A stretch of DNA of 64,000 nt, taken from the NCBI GenBank assembly GCA_050084515.1, contig CM114271.1:33170001-33234000 (forward strand). Reading direction: 5' to 3'. Each line of letters begins with the position of its first letter. Position 1 is the stretch's first letter. A program made the position numbers and the translations under genes. Below the pieces are notes generated by a model. It had not been told where the DNA came from, did not search any database, and saw only the letters and a list, made by a program, of their open reading frames with translations. The DNA comes from Blasia pusilla (lineage: Eukaryota; Marchantiophyta; Marchantiopsida; Blasiales). Shown piece by piece: positions 46,988 to 58,040 of this stretch.

Positions 46988-48330
46988 TCTCCTTGGAGAA
47001 AACTTGATATAATAATCAAGGCAACCAAAGCTCAACTTCTCTAAAAAGTTTTTGGTATAAATGTTACTTTTGAAAAACAGCCCTATATCTCCAAAATAAA
47101 TAGGCAATATTGCTTGTTATGAAACCAAAACACTATCATCTCCCTCAAATACATTCAAACTAGAAGTTAACCCAAGTCCTCATAATAAATTTATCGAAAA
47201 AAAGCCAACCAATCTAAGAAATTTGAAGTGGGAGGACAAGTACAAAGAAGGTAAGCCAATCATTGTAGAAGACATTAGAAGAGAATCCCATAAGCCAATT
47301 GGGTATCCCTAAGACGAGGTAACAATTGAAGTTATTCTATGTCTTTTAAAAGGGCCTCGTCCAAGAACTTAGATACATAGTCTATGAAGCCAATTATGAC
47401 AGTAGGAACTCAAATCTCTCCGATATAAGTGATAAAATCTGGATTAGATGGGATGAATGTTGAGGGAAAACATGAAGGAAACCATACCTAACATCTTCTA
47501 GGTTGGAATTTAAATCTAACATCGAGAGTTGCTCCATAAAATAGGTATAAGGAGGAACTTCACAAGAAAGACCTTCAATAAAAGTAATATCAACAATAGA
47601 AAGGAAGAGACAAGATGAAAATGCTTGGGTTGATACTTGGATGACAGTAAAATATGCAAAAGCAAAAATTGGACCACCCATGAATCACCATAATATGTGC
47701 CATATATTAATTATCTATTTCTCAAATATGACCACACAAAAAATGAAATTGGATACGTCAAGCACATTGACTTGAATCAATACCTAATCTAGATGAACAT
47801 AAATAGTAGAGCATATCCCATAAACGACTACCTCGCAACCACTAAGGATGGCCACTCCAAATTAATGAGGAAATATATAGACACTAAATTGAGGATGAAA
47901 TAGCAAGTAGAGGGATTACTCAACTAACAAGTATTAAACCTCTCCAATAGCCAAGGGGAAAACATCAAAAGGAAGCTTGGACATAGCTAATAAACAACAA
48001 GCCTCCAAGAGCCTAGAGATAGAGAACAGTAGACAATATGTCATAATATGTGCATACTTATTATATAGAGAGCTAAACCCACCTCTCAAATCTATGGGGG
48101 TAGAAAAAAGCATGAAGAAGCTCAAAAACCATGCATAGTAGTTAATCCATTGCTAAGCAAGAAATATGAAGAAACACCATCGTGAAAATCTCCAAGACAA
48201 GTTCTAAGTCAAGATCTCTTGCACAGTCTTCCATGAAAGATAGTACATTATCACTTACAAGAGGATGAAGAACTTCTAAGAGTGTCAATATATTTGCACT
48301 TGGAACCACCTGAGATATATGTCTCAATAC
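46988..48330 (-). pseudogene. Decayed reading frame on the other side of the insertion
   Basis: One minus-strand frame is open from 48,125 to about 47,394 (roughly 244 codons) apart from six or seven stops. Each stop I examined (TAA, TAG or TGA) is one C-to-T step from CAA, CAG or CGA. This is the pattern expected of a once-coding sequence decaying by deamination. Adjacent 48,142-48,327 is open in another frame, so at least one indel has occurred. The predicted protein is rich in Leu, Ile, Phe and Val and matches no family I recognise. The retrotransposon inserted inside this unit, whose remainder is at 35,481-36,736. Confidence 0.4.
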
Positions 48331-49501
48331 TCAAGTCGCATGTGAAAACTCACCAACTTCCCCCCAAAGGAGGCTATGTTAGAGAGGTTGTATTGAAGGC
48401 CTTCTATGATTGGCACGTTGAGTGGAGTGAGCCATTGCTAACAGCTCTGTTTGAAAGTAGATGTATTTTCTAAAGACTCTCCCAATCCCCAAACATAAAA
48501 TGTTGAATATGGAACCAGGTTTCATAATGACTTTTCATATTTTCCCATGGACGTAGAATTGAACTTCATAGGGACGAGTAATAAGAGCTACCGAGCATTG
48601 ACATTTGTGGGATCATATGCTAACCTTTTTAATAGGAACAATAATACTTGTGAGGTGATGGGATGAGAAGTAATAAAATGTGTGAGAGTCTAATGCGAGG
48701 GAGAGAGGAATCAAAAGAGTGAAGAAAATTCATTTGGCATGAACATGTCCGAATGATTGTTGTAGGGATTGTAGTAGGAGTTGGTGTCGGGTTAGAGATT
48801 GAAGATCCATGGGGTCAACATCACCCCTACTATCTTTTGATCCCCATATGAGCTAACTCTTTACCACAAATTAATTTTACACAAGGAACACGCACCATAA
48901 AAAAAGTAGAGAAAATAGAAAACCCACTTGGTATGAAAAGCCAACTTACCAAGACAATTGAAAAAAGACCAAACTCTCTAAGCAATTGGAAAAAGACCAA
49001 ACTCCCCCAATCGATACTCTAGAAGAAAAAAACAATGGAAATTGGAAATAAAGTAAAAGAGGATGAAAAGAGAAAATGGAAGACGCTCATCTATAACTCA
49101 TGTAAAACTCAAGATCATAATATTAGGCTCAACACGTAACAACCTATTGAAAAAAACAAGGAGAACCTTTTCGTCCAACTCCAACCACCAATTAATACAT
49201 AAAATTACAAGCAAATTTATATATGAAATTATGAAAAAAATCTATAAACATATTCATGAAAGGAAGATGTCTGAAAAATCCCAAGAACACTAGAAAAGAG
49301 AAAGGTCCAAAATTCAAACTTCAGAAGTTCTACTAGTTAAATCTAAGACTGAAGAAGACTATTAACGATCCTCCATGTCTTGTTCTCGTCCTCATGCAAC
49401 CCCCCCAACCCTGCGTCCTCTTCAAATTCATTGTTTAACTCATTGTTTCCCCATGATCACCTTTATGACTCCGTGCAAGACTGACCTGCCGACTGTAAGT
49501 A
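48331..49501. other. AT-rich intergenic DNA, nothing recognised
   Basis: Short AT-rich open frames only, such as a Lys-rich one at 49,063-49,293. No repeat or RNA gene was identified. Confidence 0.4.
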
Positions 49502-49714
49502 CTAGTAAGGTGCCCGTACGATGCACGCGAAAGAAAAAATTGTTTGAAGAGCTAGTGTATAACCCGTGAAGGGAAGAGATTGATGATGTTACACGAATTC
49601 AAATTTGTTCTTGCTGCCCATAACATATGGCACAAATTCTTGTTGCCCAATGATCACGTGTCAAGCGTAGAGGTGTTTGCAAATCAAAAAGACACTCTCC
49701 CATAAGAATATAGA
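49502..49714 (-). mobile_element. Non-autonomous Helitron, 213 bp, complete ends
   Basis: On the minus strand it starts TCTATATTCTTATGGGAGAG after an A. It ends with a dyad (CGTGCATCGTACGGGCAC), a short spacer and ACTAG followed by T. The TC start, 3' hairpin, CTAG end and insertion between A and T are all Helitron hallmarks. There is no coding capacity. It shares an interior of about 190 bp with the next copy. Confidence 0.8.
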
Positions 49715-49921
49715 TGAAATCATCGTGCGATGCACATGAAATAAAAAAATGTGTGAAGAGCAAATATTTAGGACATTAAAGGAAGAGATGAATAATATTG
49801 CACATACATTTAAATTGTTTCTTAATGCCCATAACATATGAAACGTTTTCTTGTCACCCAATTACCATTTGTCAAGCATTCCGGTGTTTGCAAATCCAAA
49901 GTCCAATGCTTCATTTTCTCG
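49715..49921 (-). mobile_element. Second Helitron copy, head-to-tail with the first
   Basis: It has the same order of interior words (GTGTGAAGAGC/GTTTGAAGAGC, TGCCCATAACATATG, CCGGTGTTTGCAAATCC) as the 49,502 copy. Its 3' dyad GTGCATCGCAC directly abuts the 5' TC of the first copy. The terminal CTAG is not preserved, and its own 5' end near 49,921 is approximate. Confidence 0.65.
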
Positions 49922-50872
49922 AATAGTTTTCATCCTAAACTAATCCCGGTGGTGAGCGTTCCATGGATCTGCTTATCGGCCGCAACCACTAAAAGAGCTG
50001 CCTGCATATCTATTCCACCTTCTGGACAGAAGAGGGATTATGTATCTGCAACCCGCAAGTCTCACTCGTTTTCTAACCACGTTACAGCTGCAGAGGAAGA
50101 TCTTCTCTCACCGAAAGCAATGAACCTGCAGTTCACGCAATGACGATCAGGAAAATGTGGATGATCCCTGCAGCCACATTACAACCGGCTAATTGATCGT
50201 CTTGAGCTCCCGTGGAGCAGGGACTCGTTGATTTCATGTCGAGGAACGGGTGGAAAAACTGCAGAAGCCTCCGACCTCTCTCCAAAACTAAAGAATGACG
50301 AACTCCTTCGAATTCGTCAAACTTCTGTGGCCCATTGCTGTACTTTGCCTTTGATTGCTGTGGACCAGTGACTCGTCTCTAGCTGTCTAGAATCATCCGC
50401 TCCTGCACAAATCACGTGCAGTTGCGCCCATGTACACACGTGTTCTCATCCGCCTAACCCGTCAAGAGAGTGCGGACGAGCACAAAGGACATTCGAAGGT
50501 GAGGAATTCACTCCAAACGCTGAGCTCCGGTCTGAATCTCAGGCAGACAGGTCGGTGGCCGTACAGTTAATTTTGCCCGGGTCGGTTTTTTGGACGGGTG
50601 TCATCTTCTTATTTAAAGATTTTTTATTTCACAAATCCCACGGGTGCTTTAGAAATTTAAGAACGAAAACTCGGAAATATGCAAAATTGGTTGCGGTGCT
50701 AGCCGGAGGCTTCGGAGTGGCAGTGAAGCACCGGAAGGTTGTGCGGATGTCGAGAGCCACCGGAGATCGATGCATTGGTTTCTCGAGGGTGGCAGCTGAC
50801 ATCCTTCCTTCCCGCTCCTGATGCTTGAAAATCGAGCACTTTCACAATCTTGTTCTCGGTTCCCGCTCGAAC
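49922..50872. other. 3' side of the glycosyltransferase-like gene, no gene recognised
   Basis: GC-balanced sequence typical of a genic neighbourhood. It presumably contains the 3' UTR of the minus-strand gene. Small open frames on the plus strand (50,555-50,821) are unrecognised. Confidence 0.4.
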
Positions 50873-51856
50873 TTAGGCGGAATTGGTCTGCAGGAATTCT
50901 TCAATCGCAGCACGCCCATCGCTCACCAACGTGCTGAGCACCTTCTCCCCACCGTAATCGATATCATAGCGCGTGCTCTGCACCAGCGTATTGTTGACAA
51001 ACACGTCCGAGAACTTGAACAGATGGTTGGGATGGTAGACCTGCGTGATCCAATCATCCGAGAACCAGTTGCGGAAGAGAGGCGGGTAGAAATGCTTGAA
51101 TATGTCCAAATGCACCCGAGACACGAAGCTCTGCGTTAGCAACAGCTTCTGCAGATTCCCGCGGTCGCAAGGCCCTGCCACTCCCAACCCTGGGAACCGC
51201 CGATTAGACCCGAGCGCCTCCACAAACCTCATCGTCCAATTCTTCGTCACAAACCTCACATCGTCATTCACTTGATACAAATAATCCGCGTCGTCGCGGT
51301 ACGCCGCTCTCGCCAGCCGATTCCACGCCCACACGGGCTTCCCTCGCGTGCCATTGTACCTGAACACCTTCAACGAAAGATTGTAACCGCGCACCCGTTT
51401 GTCGAAGGCATTACGGAGGTGACGCATGTTTATCGAATTGTCATAAATGGGATCATCCACATCGTAACCGAAGTAGATGGAATACACAAACTTGGAGTCG
51501 CGCTTGCGTGGTTCGATGGTCTCCAACAGCGAGGGCAAACACTCTTTCAAAAACGGCACCTGATGGACGCTCTTCTCAAAGCCCGCGCGAGCTGCAACCA
51601 GGAGCCCGATGCTCATCAAGTCTTGCTTCATGCGCACTTCCGAAGTAGAGCCGTTGTTCGCGACTCCGCCAATCAGCCGCAGTGCGCGGCGAGACGTCAC
51701 TGCTGTACGATGCCCGCCGAACAAGGCCAGACCCTCGCTGCGGAACTGTACCAACAGCATCTGCGCGAGGACTACGAGTGACAGCAGAATGCACACGAAC
51801 AGCACAACTCTCCGCCATCGCCCCAGCGCCACGCTCTGCCTCCTCAGCTCCACCAT
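50873..51856 (-). CDS. Type II membrane glycosyltransferase-like protein (GT-A type)
   Basis: Single-exon frame of 327 codons from ATG at 51,856; a longer frame upstream begins with GTG, which is unlikely in a nuclear gene. A short basic N-terminus is followed by one membrane segment (VVLFVCILLSLVVLAQMLL, residues about 17-35), the layout of Golgi type II enzymes. The lumenal part contains KFVYSIYFGYDVDDPIYDN (about 122-140) and ADYLYQVNDDVRFV (about 190-203). It also has GVAGPCDRGN (about 225-234) and WFSDDWITQVY (about 264-274). The NDDV and FSDDW acidic clusters resemble metal- and sugar-nucleotide-binding motifs of GT-A glycosyltransferases. Five N-glycosylation sequons (Asn 68, 159, 168, 206, 288) support a lumenal location. 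Donor and acceptor are unknown. No frameshift or stop disturbs it, and its GC-rich codon use contrasts with the decayed surroundings. Confidence 0.75.
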   Translation of the reverse strand: MVELRRQSVALGRWRRVVLFVCILLSLVVLAQMLLVQFRSEGLALFGGHRTAVTSRRALRLIGGVANNGSTSEVRMKQDLMSIGLLVAARAGFEKSVHQVPFLKECLPSLLETIEPRKRDSKFVYSIYFGYDVDDPIYDNSINMRHLRNAFDKRVRGYNLSLKVFRYNGTRGKPVWAWNRLARAAYRDDADYLYQVNDDVRFVTKNWTMRFVEALGSNRRFPGLGVAGPCDRGNLQKLLLTQSFVSRVHLDIFKHFYPPLFRNWFSDDWITQVYHPNHLFKFSDVFVNNTLVQSTRYDIDYGGEKVLSTLVSDGRAAIEEFLQTNSA

Positions 51857-53768
51857 CGGCCCCGCGAACCCCACCTCAACTCTTGATTTCGCGGCGGTTC
51901 TTGGACTGCACTGGCGTTTCTAGTGAACAGAAACCAACTTCTGTCGCCTCAGCTCCTCCATCTCATCACCTCTCGACGTTGCGGTGAACCTTGGACCACC
52001 ACTCTCGCCGTCTCACAACCCAGAACTGAGGCACGGATTGCTCGGCCCGAGCGATGAAGCTGAGCTATCCCGAGCTGCGCCGGGAGGAGCGACTTCACGA
52101 AGAAGGACAGAACTTCACAGCCTTTCCAAGCACGGACAGTTGTCACCACTCTCGTGCACCCCCGACCGCAGCAACGTCAGTAGCTGGTGCTGGTAGGATG
52201 GACGTCTTCCAGAACCCATTGCTCGTTAAGGCGCGAACCCATTGCTTGTTATGTCCCGCGCTGTAGCTCAGCGGTTCACCGTGAATTACTTCCAGTCGAG
52301 CTGACGCATGCTCTTACATCCGATTCCCCGGCAGGCCCGGCCACGGATATTTGCGAAATTCCTGATTCAAAACCGATTTCCCGAGTGCCCACCGCAAAGT
52401 TGCTTGCCTAGGGCAGGCTGTTCCACACTGATCTGACAAAGTCGTACAATTCATATCCGGCGACTCCACTTAAACACCATCCGGATGGGTTTCCAATCTC
52501 CCGCTTTTTAGTGAGGTTTTCTTTATCTGAAACGCCTTCGGCTCATCCTCGCAAGTCTAGTGAATGAATGAGAATAGGACTCTCAGCAGGTAGACAGACA
52601 GTCAGTCATCGCCGAAAGGTGGAGGCCACTCACCTCTCCGAATGTAACCGCTCAGCGGTGAGTCTGCTCCTTCCTTCGACGCGCAACACTACTCCCTGAA
52701 AGTATTTGGGTCTGGTAAAGGAAGGAGAGCCACATACATTTTCACCCGAATTATTTAATGAATTTATGTTTCCATGAGAGAGTTCCTATTTTTATTTGCA
52801 AACACTTTTATGTTCAACAGGTGGCAATAAAATATTTCGTATGATATAAGCAACATATTTTGGCTGCCAGGTGCTAGTTTACCCCTAGTGAATCAGTAGC
52901 GATGGAGTAAGTAGTGGGAAGCCGGGATTGGCGACCGGCGAGAATCCGAGATTATCCGATCCACAGCACGCACCGTACGGATCTCCTGTCGGGACCCGAC
53001 CGCATTTCGGGAAGAGTTTGGCTTTTGGCGTTTCTCTAGTTACTCAAAGACGTGATTTTCCTACCCTATTCTAAGTAAGGATTAGGGGAAAATCCAGCAG
53101 GCACGATTTGACAGGCTCCGATGCCATTTCCATACAAAACTAGACTAGCGGCTTGGCTGCAGTGAAAGTGGTCAGGGGTACTCTTATCTATTGTTTCATT
53201 CATGGTGTGTAATGTGAGTTAATGTACATATTACAATAATGTATTGTTATATGTTCTACTGACCATAGGAGTTCTTCATGTAGTGGTTAGTGGGTTGTTT
53301 CCTATTTTACCGGTGTAAAATCCGGATTTATGCAGGCGCTACTAAAAATATAGATGTTCATGGCACAAATATGCATTATAGAAATCATTAAATTCAATTA
53401 TTGTAGAGAATATCTCCTTCCACACTAAATTAAAATCCCACTCTTCTAATTTTTTCTATCAACGAAGACCTCTCTTGAAGTTTAGGTTATAAGAGGGCTA
53501 ATCAAAATATATCTATAATGAACAAAAAACTAATATGTTATTTGGGGTGACAGGTTTCTCCTTAATTTAATTATCTTCAATTGACCTCGTTAATAATAGA
53601 AGGGCCTTAAGAGGATATGTGTCGACGGCACAAGGACTATAAAAGGAAAGGTGTCAACAACTCATTAGGGTTTCTTCTAACCCTATCCTTTTTAATTGTA
53701 CATGTAATTATGATAATACTAATTCTTGTTTATATTTTGTTTTACTATGCATGTGGGATTACCAATAA
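51857..53768. other. Upstream of the glycosyltransferase-like gene, unassigned
   Basis: 51,857-52,730 is GC-balanced and should contain the promoter and 5' UTR. From 52,740 the DNA becomes AT-rich, and a Helitron-like interior fragment (TTTGCAAACACTTTTATGTT) is visible at about 52,795. No further gene was recognised. Confidence 0.4.
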
Positions 53769-53952
53769 TCTATACTATTAATAGAGGAGCGGTTTTCAAA
53801 TGGTGACACGGTAGAATTTACCACGTGTCTTTTGATAGTGTATGGGTAGGGCAATGCGTGACATGGGTAGGGGGGCATTCAAGTAACAGGGCAGGGTTAG
53901 GGACCATGGAGTGGATCGTGCATTGCACAGTCGCCTCACGGGTCCTAACTAG
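53769..53952 (+). mobile_element. Non-autonomous Helitron, 184 bp, complete ends
   Basis: It starts TCTATACTATTAATAGAGGA directly after A. It ends with a dyad-containing ATCGTGCATTGCAC segment, then CCTAACTAG, and is followed by T. Start, hairpin region, CTAG end and A/T target all fit a Helitron. The interior matches the 10.5-kb minus-strand copy. There is no coding capacity, so it depends on an autonomous Helitron elsewhere. Confidence 0.82.
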
Positions 53953-54573
53953 TCAAATAGATTTGTAGATTCTATTTCTCATGATTTTGGACTTTTCTTA
54001 CTTCCAATAGCGTTGAGGTTGCCACACTTCTTTTAGTGAATACTAGTAAGAGTGTTTTTTCCATTTTGAGTTATTAGTGTGGCATATAATTTTCCAATTT
54101 TAGAGTCATTTCTACTTTATTACTTCAGAGAAAAAAATGTAATTATAAAATTCCTAACTCCATAAAAGGCAAGAGATTCCTCATACTCGAATCTAATTTT
54201 TCATTTATTTTACAATATTATTTCAGAGATAAGAAAAATAAGTGTATGCTCCCTTCTTGCTATTTTAAAATATGTGCGTCTACATAATCTTCCATTCATA
54301 CATAGTCACACGTAAGTTAGTAACTCACCTCATTTCCTTTTAATATAAGATAATATGACACCTCATATTTCTTTTGTGAAAAAATATTTGCTTCTTTTAG
54401 AGAGATTTTTTATAAAATCCTTGCATAATAATCCCCTAATTTGATTATTAGCATAGATGCTCATAGAATCCTAAAAACAATTACAACCATTGCACTCTAT
54501 GGATGGTTTGCTTAGCATCTACAACTAGGTCCCATGTTTTCTCTTTAATTTTTCAATCCTTTGATACATGTGA
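53953..54573. other. AT-rich spacer
   Basis: No gene. ACTAGTAAGAGTG at about 54,041 looks like another minus-strand Helitron 3' end but lacks a clear hairpin. Confidence 0.4.
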
Positions 54574-55565
54574 TGTCACGATCCTCATAACCAAATGACC
54601 GTCAAGTGGAACATCAAAACTCTAGTGGGCTCATGCTAGAATGGTTTGCGTGTTGGAGAGGTCTCTTGAAAAAAGCATTAGAGATGAGAGATTCACCATA
54701 TGATGCTTTTATGGTCGCGACTAAGAAATCTGAACTTGACGTGAACCACGACTTGAGAGGAGTCCAATACATGAAGAGAGGTTGTCAAAGAGGTGAGAAC
54801 CGGATTTGGAACGTGACCAACATTCGGGATTTTGAATGTATTTTGGACCATAACTTTTAGTCCCAAAATGTGTTTGGAATAAGTAAGGTGGCTTTGGAAA
54901 GCTTATGCAAAGCAAGTTCCAACGCACTATAGATCTCAGCAAATGCACAAGCAAAGGCTGAAAAACTTCAGAAAAACAATTGTTAGGAGAGTTGGGTTGA
55001 GGGCCAAAAAGAGGGCTCGAGAGTCTTTCTGAAAAGATAGGGGAAGGGTTGAGAACCCCATAAGTACTCGTAAAGGAGAAGGTCTCAAGAGTGTTTGGGA
55101 CTCGAACCCCACTTTGAGGCGTCCCGGATAAATGAAGGGTACGGAATGGATCGATAGTTTGGCGTTGGGATTCAAAACTTGAACCAAGTCCAATAGAGTG
55201 GATTTCGGAGGCCACTTTTAGATTCCAACCCACGACTCATTGAAGTGGATCTTGGATGGGGACCCATGGGAGTTCCATTTGATAGTTGGGATCGCTAGGC
55301 ATACAAACAACGTTTTAGGTGCTAGACTATCCAGAAAGTGTGTCCCAGATCTCGAAAGACTTGGCTGTGTTGGGAAGTGAGGAACTAGGCAGGTTGAGCT
55401 TGATGAAGTGTTGAGTTGAGAACTCGGTGGGTTGGAAGGCTGGTTGATCGAGACCAGACTAACATGAGTGTGTTTAGGTTTAGATCAACAATGAGAGTGT
55501 GTCCTACTGAACGTACATTTCCACAACACTATAGATTGGCGTTCTAGGGGAATAGGCGCACGACA
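54574..55565 (+). repeat. Old solo LTR of the chromovirus family
   Basis: 992 bp, from TGTCACGATCCTCATAACC to GGCGCACGACA, colinear with the two LTRs of the element at 55,862-63,207 (about 1 kb each). No internal element sequence is attached, so it is a solo LTR or a remnant. Flanks TGTGA and TGTAG are at best a decayed target duplication. Differences from the young LTRs are concentrated at former CpG positions (for example TCGCGACCCTC versus TCACGATCCTC). Confidence 0.85.
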
Positions 55566-55861
55566 TGTAGGGCTCTACATTACATCCTCATCCATTCATT
55601 TCAAACATTAGGTGATTACTTGAATTCTCTTCTCACATGTCTTTTTGTGTTTCTAACTTTCTTTATTATTGTCTCCATAAGTGTCAAGTTTAGGCATGCT
55701 TTGTCTTGTTTGATCTTCTTTGTAGGGTTATTCTTTTTATATCAAGGATATTGTTGTCATATTTCTTCTTTCTCCATTCGCATCTATTTTGGTGTACAAA
55801 TTTCTTGTATATTTCTTCCATTCCTCTACTTTACTAGAAATTTATCTCATGAGATCTTCCT
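55566..55861. other. AT- and pyrimidine-rich host DNA interrupted by the chromovirus
   Basis: It continues in composition at 63,213-64,000 on the other side of the element. The 97-codon open frame at 55,620-55,913 crosses the LTR boundary and is not a gene. Confidence 0.6.
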
Positions 55862-56863
55862 TGTCGCGACCCTCATGACCAAACAAGTGCCAAGCGGAAC
55901 ATCGGAACATTAGCGGGCTCACGCTAAGATGGTTTGCGCGTTGGAGTTGTCTCAAAGAGGAGACAAGAGACGAGACGCGAGCGAGAAGTCGCGTTTCAGA
56001 TGTGATGGTTGCGACTCAGAAACCTAGAGCAAACGCGGAATGAGACTTGAAAGAAGTCGAGTCTAGGAAGTGGGTTGCCAAAGGAAAGATCCGGATTTGG
56101 AACGCCACTTGCGTTTGAGAGTTTCCGACTGTATTTATGGCCATAACTTTTAGCGCCGAGATGCGTTTGGAGCAAATAAGAGTGCGTTGGAAAGCTTATG
56201 AAGAGCCAGTTCAAACACACCAAAGATCGCTGCAAACACATAAGCAGCGGCCGAGATACGACCCGAAAACGATTGTAAGTGGAGTCGGGTTGAGGGCCAC
56301 AATGAAGGGCCCGAACCTCTTTTCCCAAAGGGGAGGGGTTATTGGAGAACCCCAGAAGTACTAGTAAGGGGGAAGGTCTCCGAGAGTGCTTGGAACCCAA
56401 ACCCCACTTTGGGCGCCGCGGGGCGGCTCAAGGGCATGGAACGGAACGCGAGTTTGGGCGTTGGGTTGGAAAACCTGCACCAAGTCCATTGAGGCAATTT
56501 TAGACATCCCTCTTGGATTTCACGCCGCGACTCAATTACTTGGGTCTCGGTTCGGAACTCACACGAGGACCGTTGAACAGTTGGGATCGCTAGGCGTGCA
56601 AGTGTCGTTTCAGATCCCTGGACTAACCAGGAAGTCTGTTCCAAGTCTTGAAGGACTTGCCATGTGTTGGGAGCTAGGAACTAAGGAAGGTTGAGCTTGA
56701 TGAGACGCCGAGTTTAGGACTCGGTGGGTTGGAACGCCGGTTGGCCAAACCCGACTAACGAGAGTGCGTGTTTGGGTGTAGATCGGCGATGAGTTCGTGA
56801 CCTACTGAACGCACGCTTCCGCAACACTAAAGATTGACGTTCAAGGAGAGTAGGGGCGCGACA
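55862..56863 (+). repeat. 5' LTR of the chromovirus
   Basis: 1002 bp with TG...CA ends. It differs from the 3' LTR mainly by single-base length differences in runs (for example GGGCCCGAACC versus GGGCCGAACC) and a handful of substitutions. Open frames inside it are by-products. Confidence 0.93.
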
Positions 56864-56865
56864 AA

Positions 56866-56877
56866 TGGTATCAGAGC
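56866..56877 (+). other. Primer binding site for initiator-Met tRNA
   Basis: TGGTATCAGAGC, two bases after the 5' LTR, is complementary to the 3' end of plant initiator-Met tRNA and is the standard plant LTR-retrotransposon primer site. Confidence 0.93.
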
Positions 56878-57119
56878 TTATCCTTGGAGAGCGAGAACTT
56901 GGGGTCGTGGGATCAGCCGGACGCTTGGGAAATTTCAAGGTAGCGGCTAGACTCGGACGCTCGAGGAGGGACGCAAGAAACGAGGAGGAGATCTGAGTGA
57001 GTTGGCTTGGAGATGGCGATCAAGGGAGAACAACCCAAGAAGCGCCGAATCAAGCGACGTGAACCGAGAGAGGAACCAATGCCGGACCGTGAAGCTATAG
57101 AGAGTCGGAGACTCGAAGA

Positions 57120-58040
57120 GTGAACGCCGATCGTGAGGGCGTCAGTGGCGACTCCTTCCGCGGGGCGATGGGCAAACTTCGGGAAAGGACGGAGTCGAGC
57201 CAGACGTTGGACTTGTTGAAGGTGTTGGTGGAGCAGATGTCCCGGCAAAGCAAGCGGATTGCCGAGTTAGAGGCCACTCAAACCCGAGTGCGGGCAAAAA
57301 GCTCTGCAAGATTTAACCGCCTTACGCCATTTTCGGAGTGGGGCGCTCATGAAAGTGAAGGATTTCCTTACGGAATTGGAATTGTACGAGGCGCGAGAAA
57401 GGCTGCGAGCGGGACAAGGTGACGGTAGCCATTACTTTCTGAAGGATCATGCTCTACAATGGTGGACCGCTCAACGAGAGGAATATCTCGGGCGGTGAGT
57501 CACCCTCGAGTTGGGAGGAGTTCAAGGAGTTGATTGGGGATCGGTTCACTCCCGAGTACCAAGGATTGCGTGACACGGTGGAATGCGTCGCGGATGCTGG
57601 CAGAGTGGTTCCTTAAGCGCGTATGTGAGGAGTTTAGTGCGAAATGGCCCGACTTCTAGTCCGAAGATGGATGAGCACGCCGAAGAAGGCTATCTTCATT
57701 AGTGGACTCAAGCCGGCCGAGAAGGCCCTTTACCGAATGCCGGCGTTGCCAAAGAGACGCGGACCTTACGAAGCTAGCGGAGCGGATTGGGGACGATGAG
57801 GTCCAAACCCGAAACCCTTCAAGTCAAAAGTTTTTTGAAGAAGTCGAAAAATAAGGAGGCGTTCAAAAGAGGCGGAGTGGGGGGGCCAAGACGAACTAGG
57901 AGAGTAAATCGCCCGGCAAACAAAACGAGTGGAACTTCATGCGAAGCCGAAAGGAGGACAACACTCAAAGACAGGGAACGGCAAGGTCGTATGCTATAAC
58001 TGTGGCGAACCGGGGCACCTGTCGAAAGGGTGTTCGAAAC
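57120..58040 (+). pseudogene. Chromovirus gag with CCHC zinc knuckle
   Basis: Gag-type sequence in several broken frames. A coiled-coil-like segment with LLKVLVEQMSRQSKRIAELE is followed, after shifts, by the ALQWWTAQREEYL and SWEEFKELIGDRFTPEYQ gag signature near 57,450-57,560. A perfect CCHC knuckle, [14 protein letters not shown], lies at 57,992-58,033. It would form the virus-like particle and bind element RNA. At least three frame changes break it. Confidence 0.85.

Noticed and set aside
52255-52340. tRNA-like A box (TAGCTCAGCGG) with a following CATCCGATTCC
   Set aside because: The acceptor, D and T arms do not pair in a cloverleaf and no anticodon arm could be placed.
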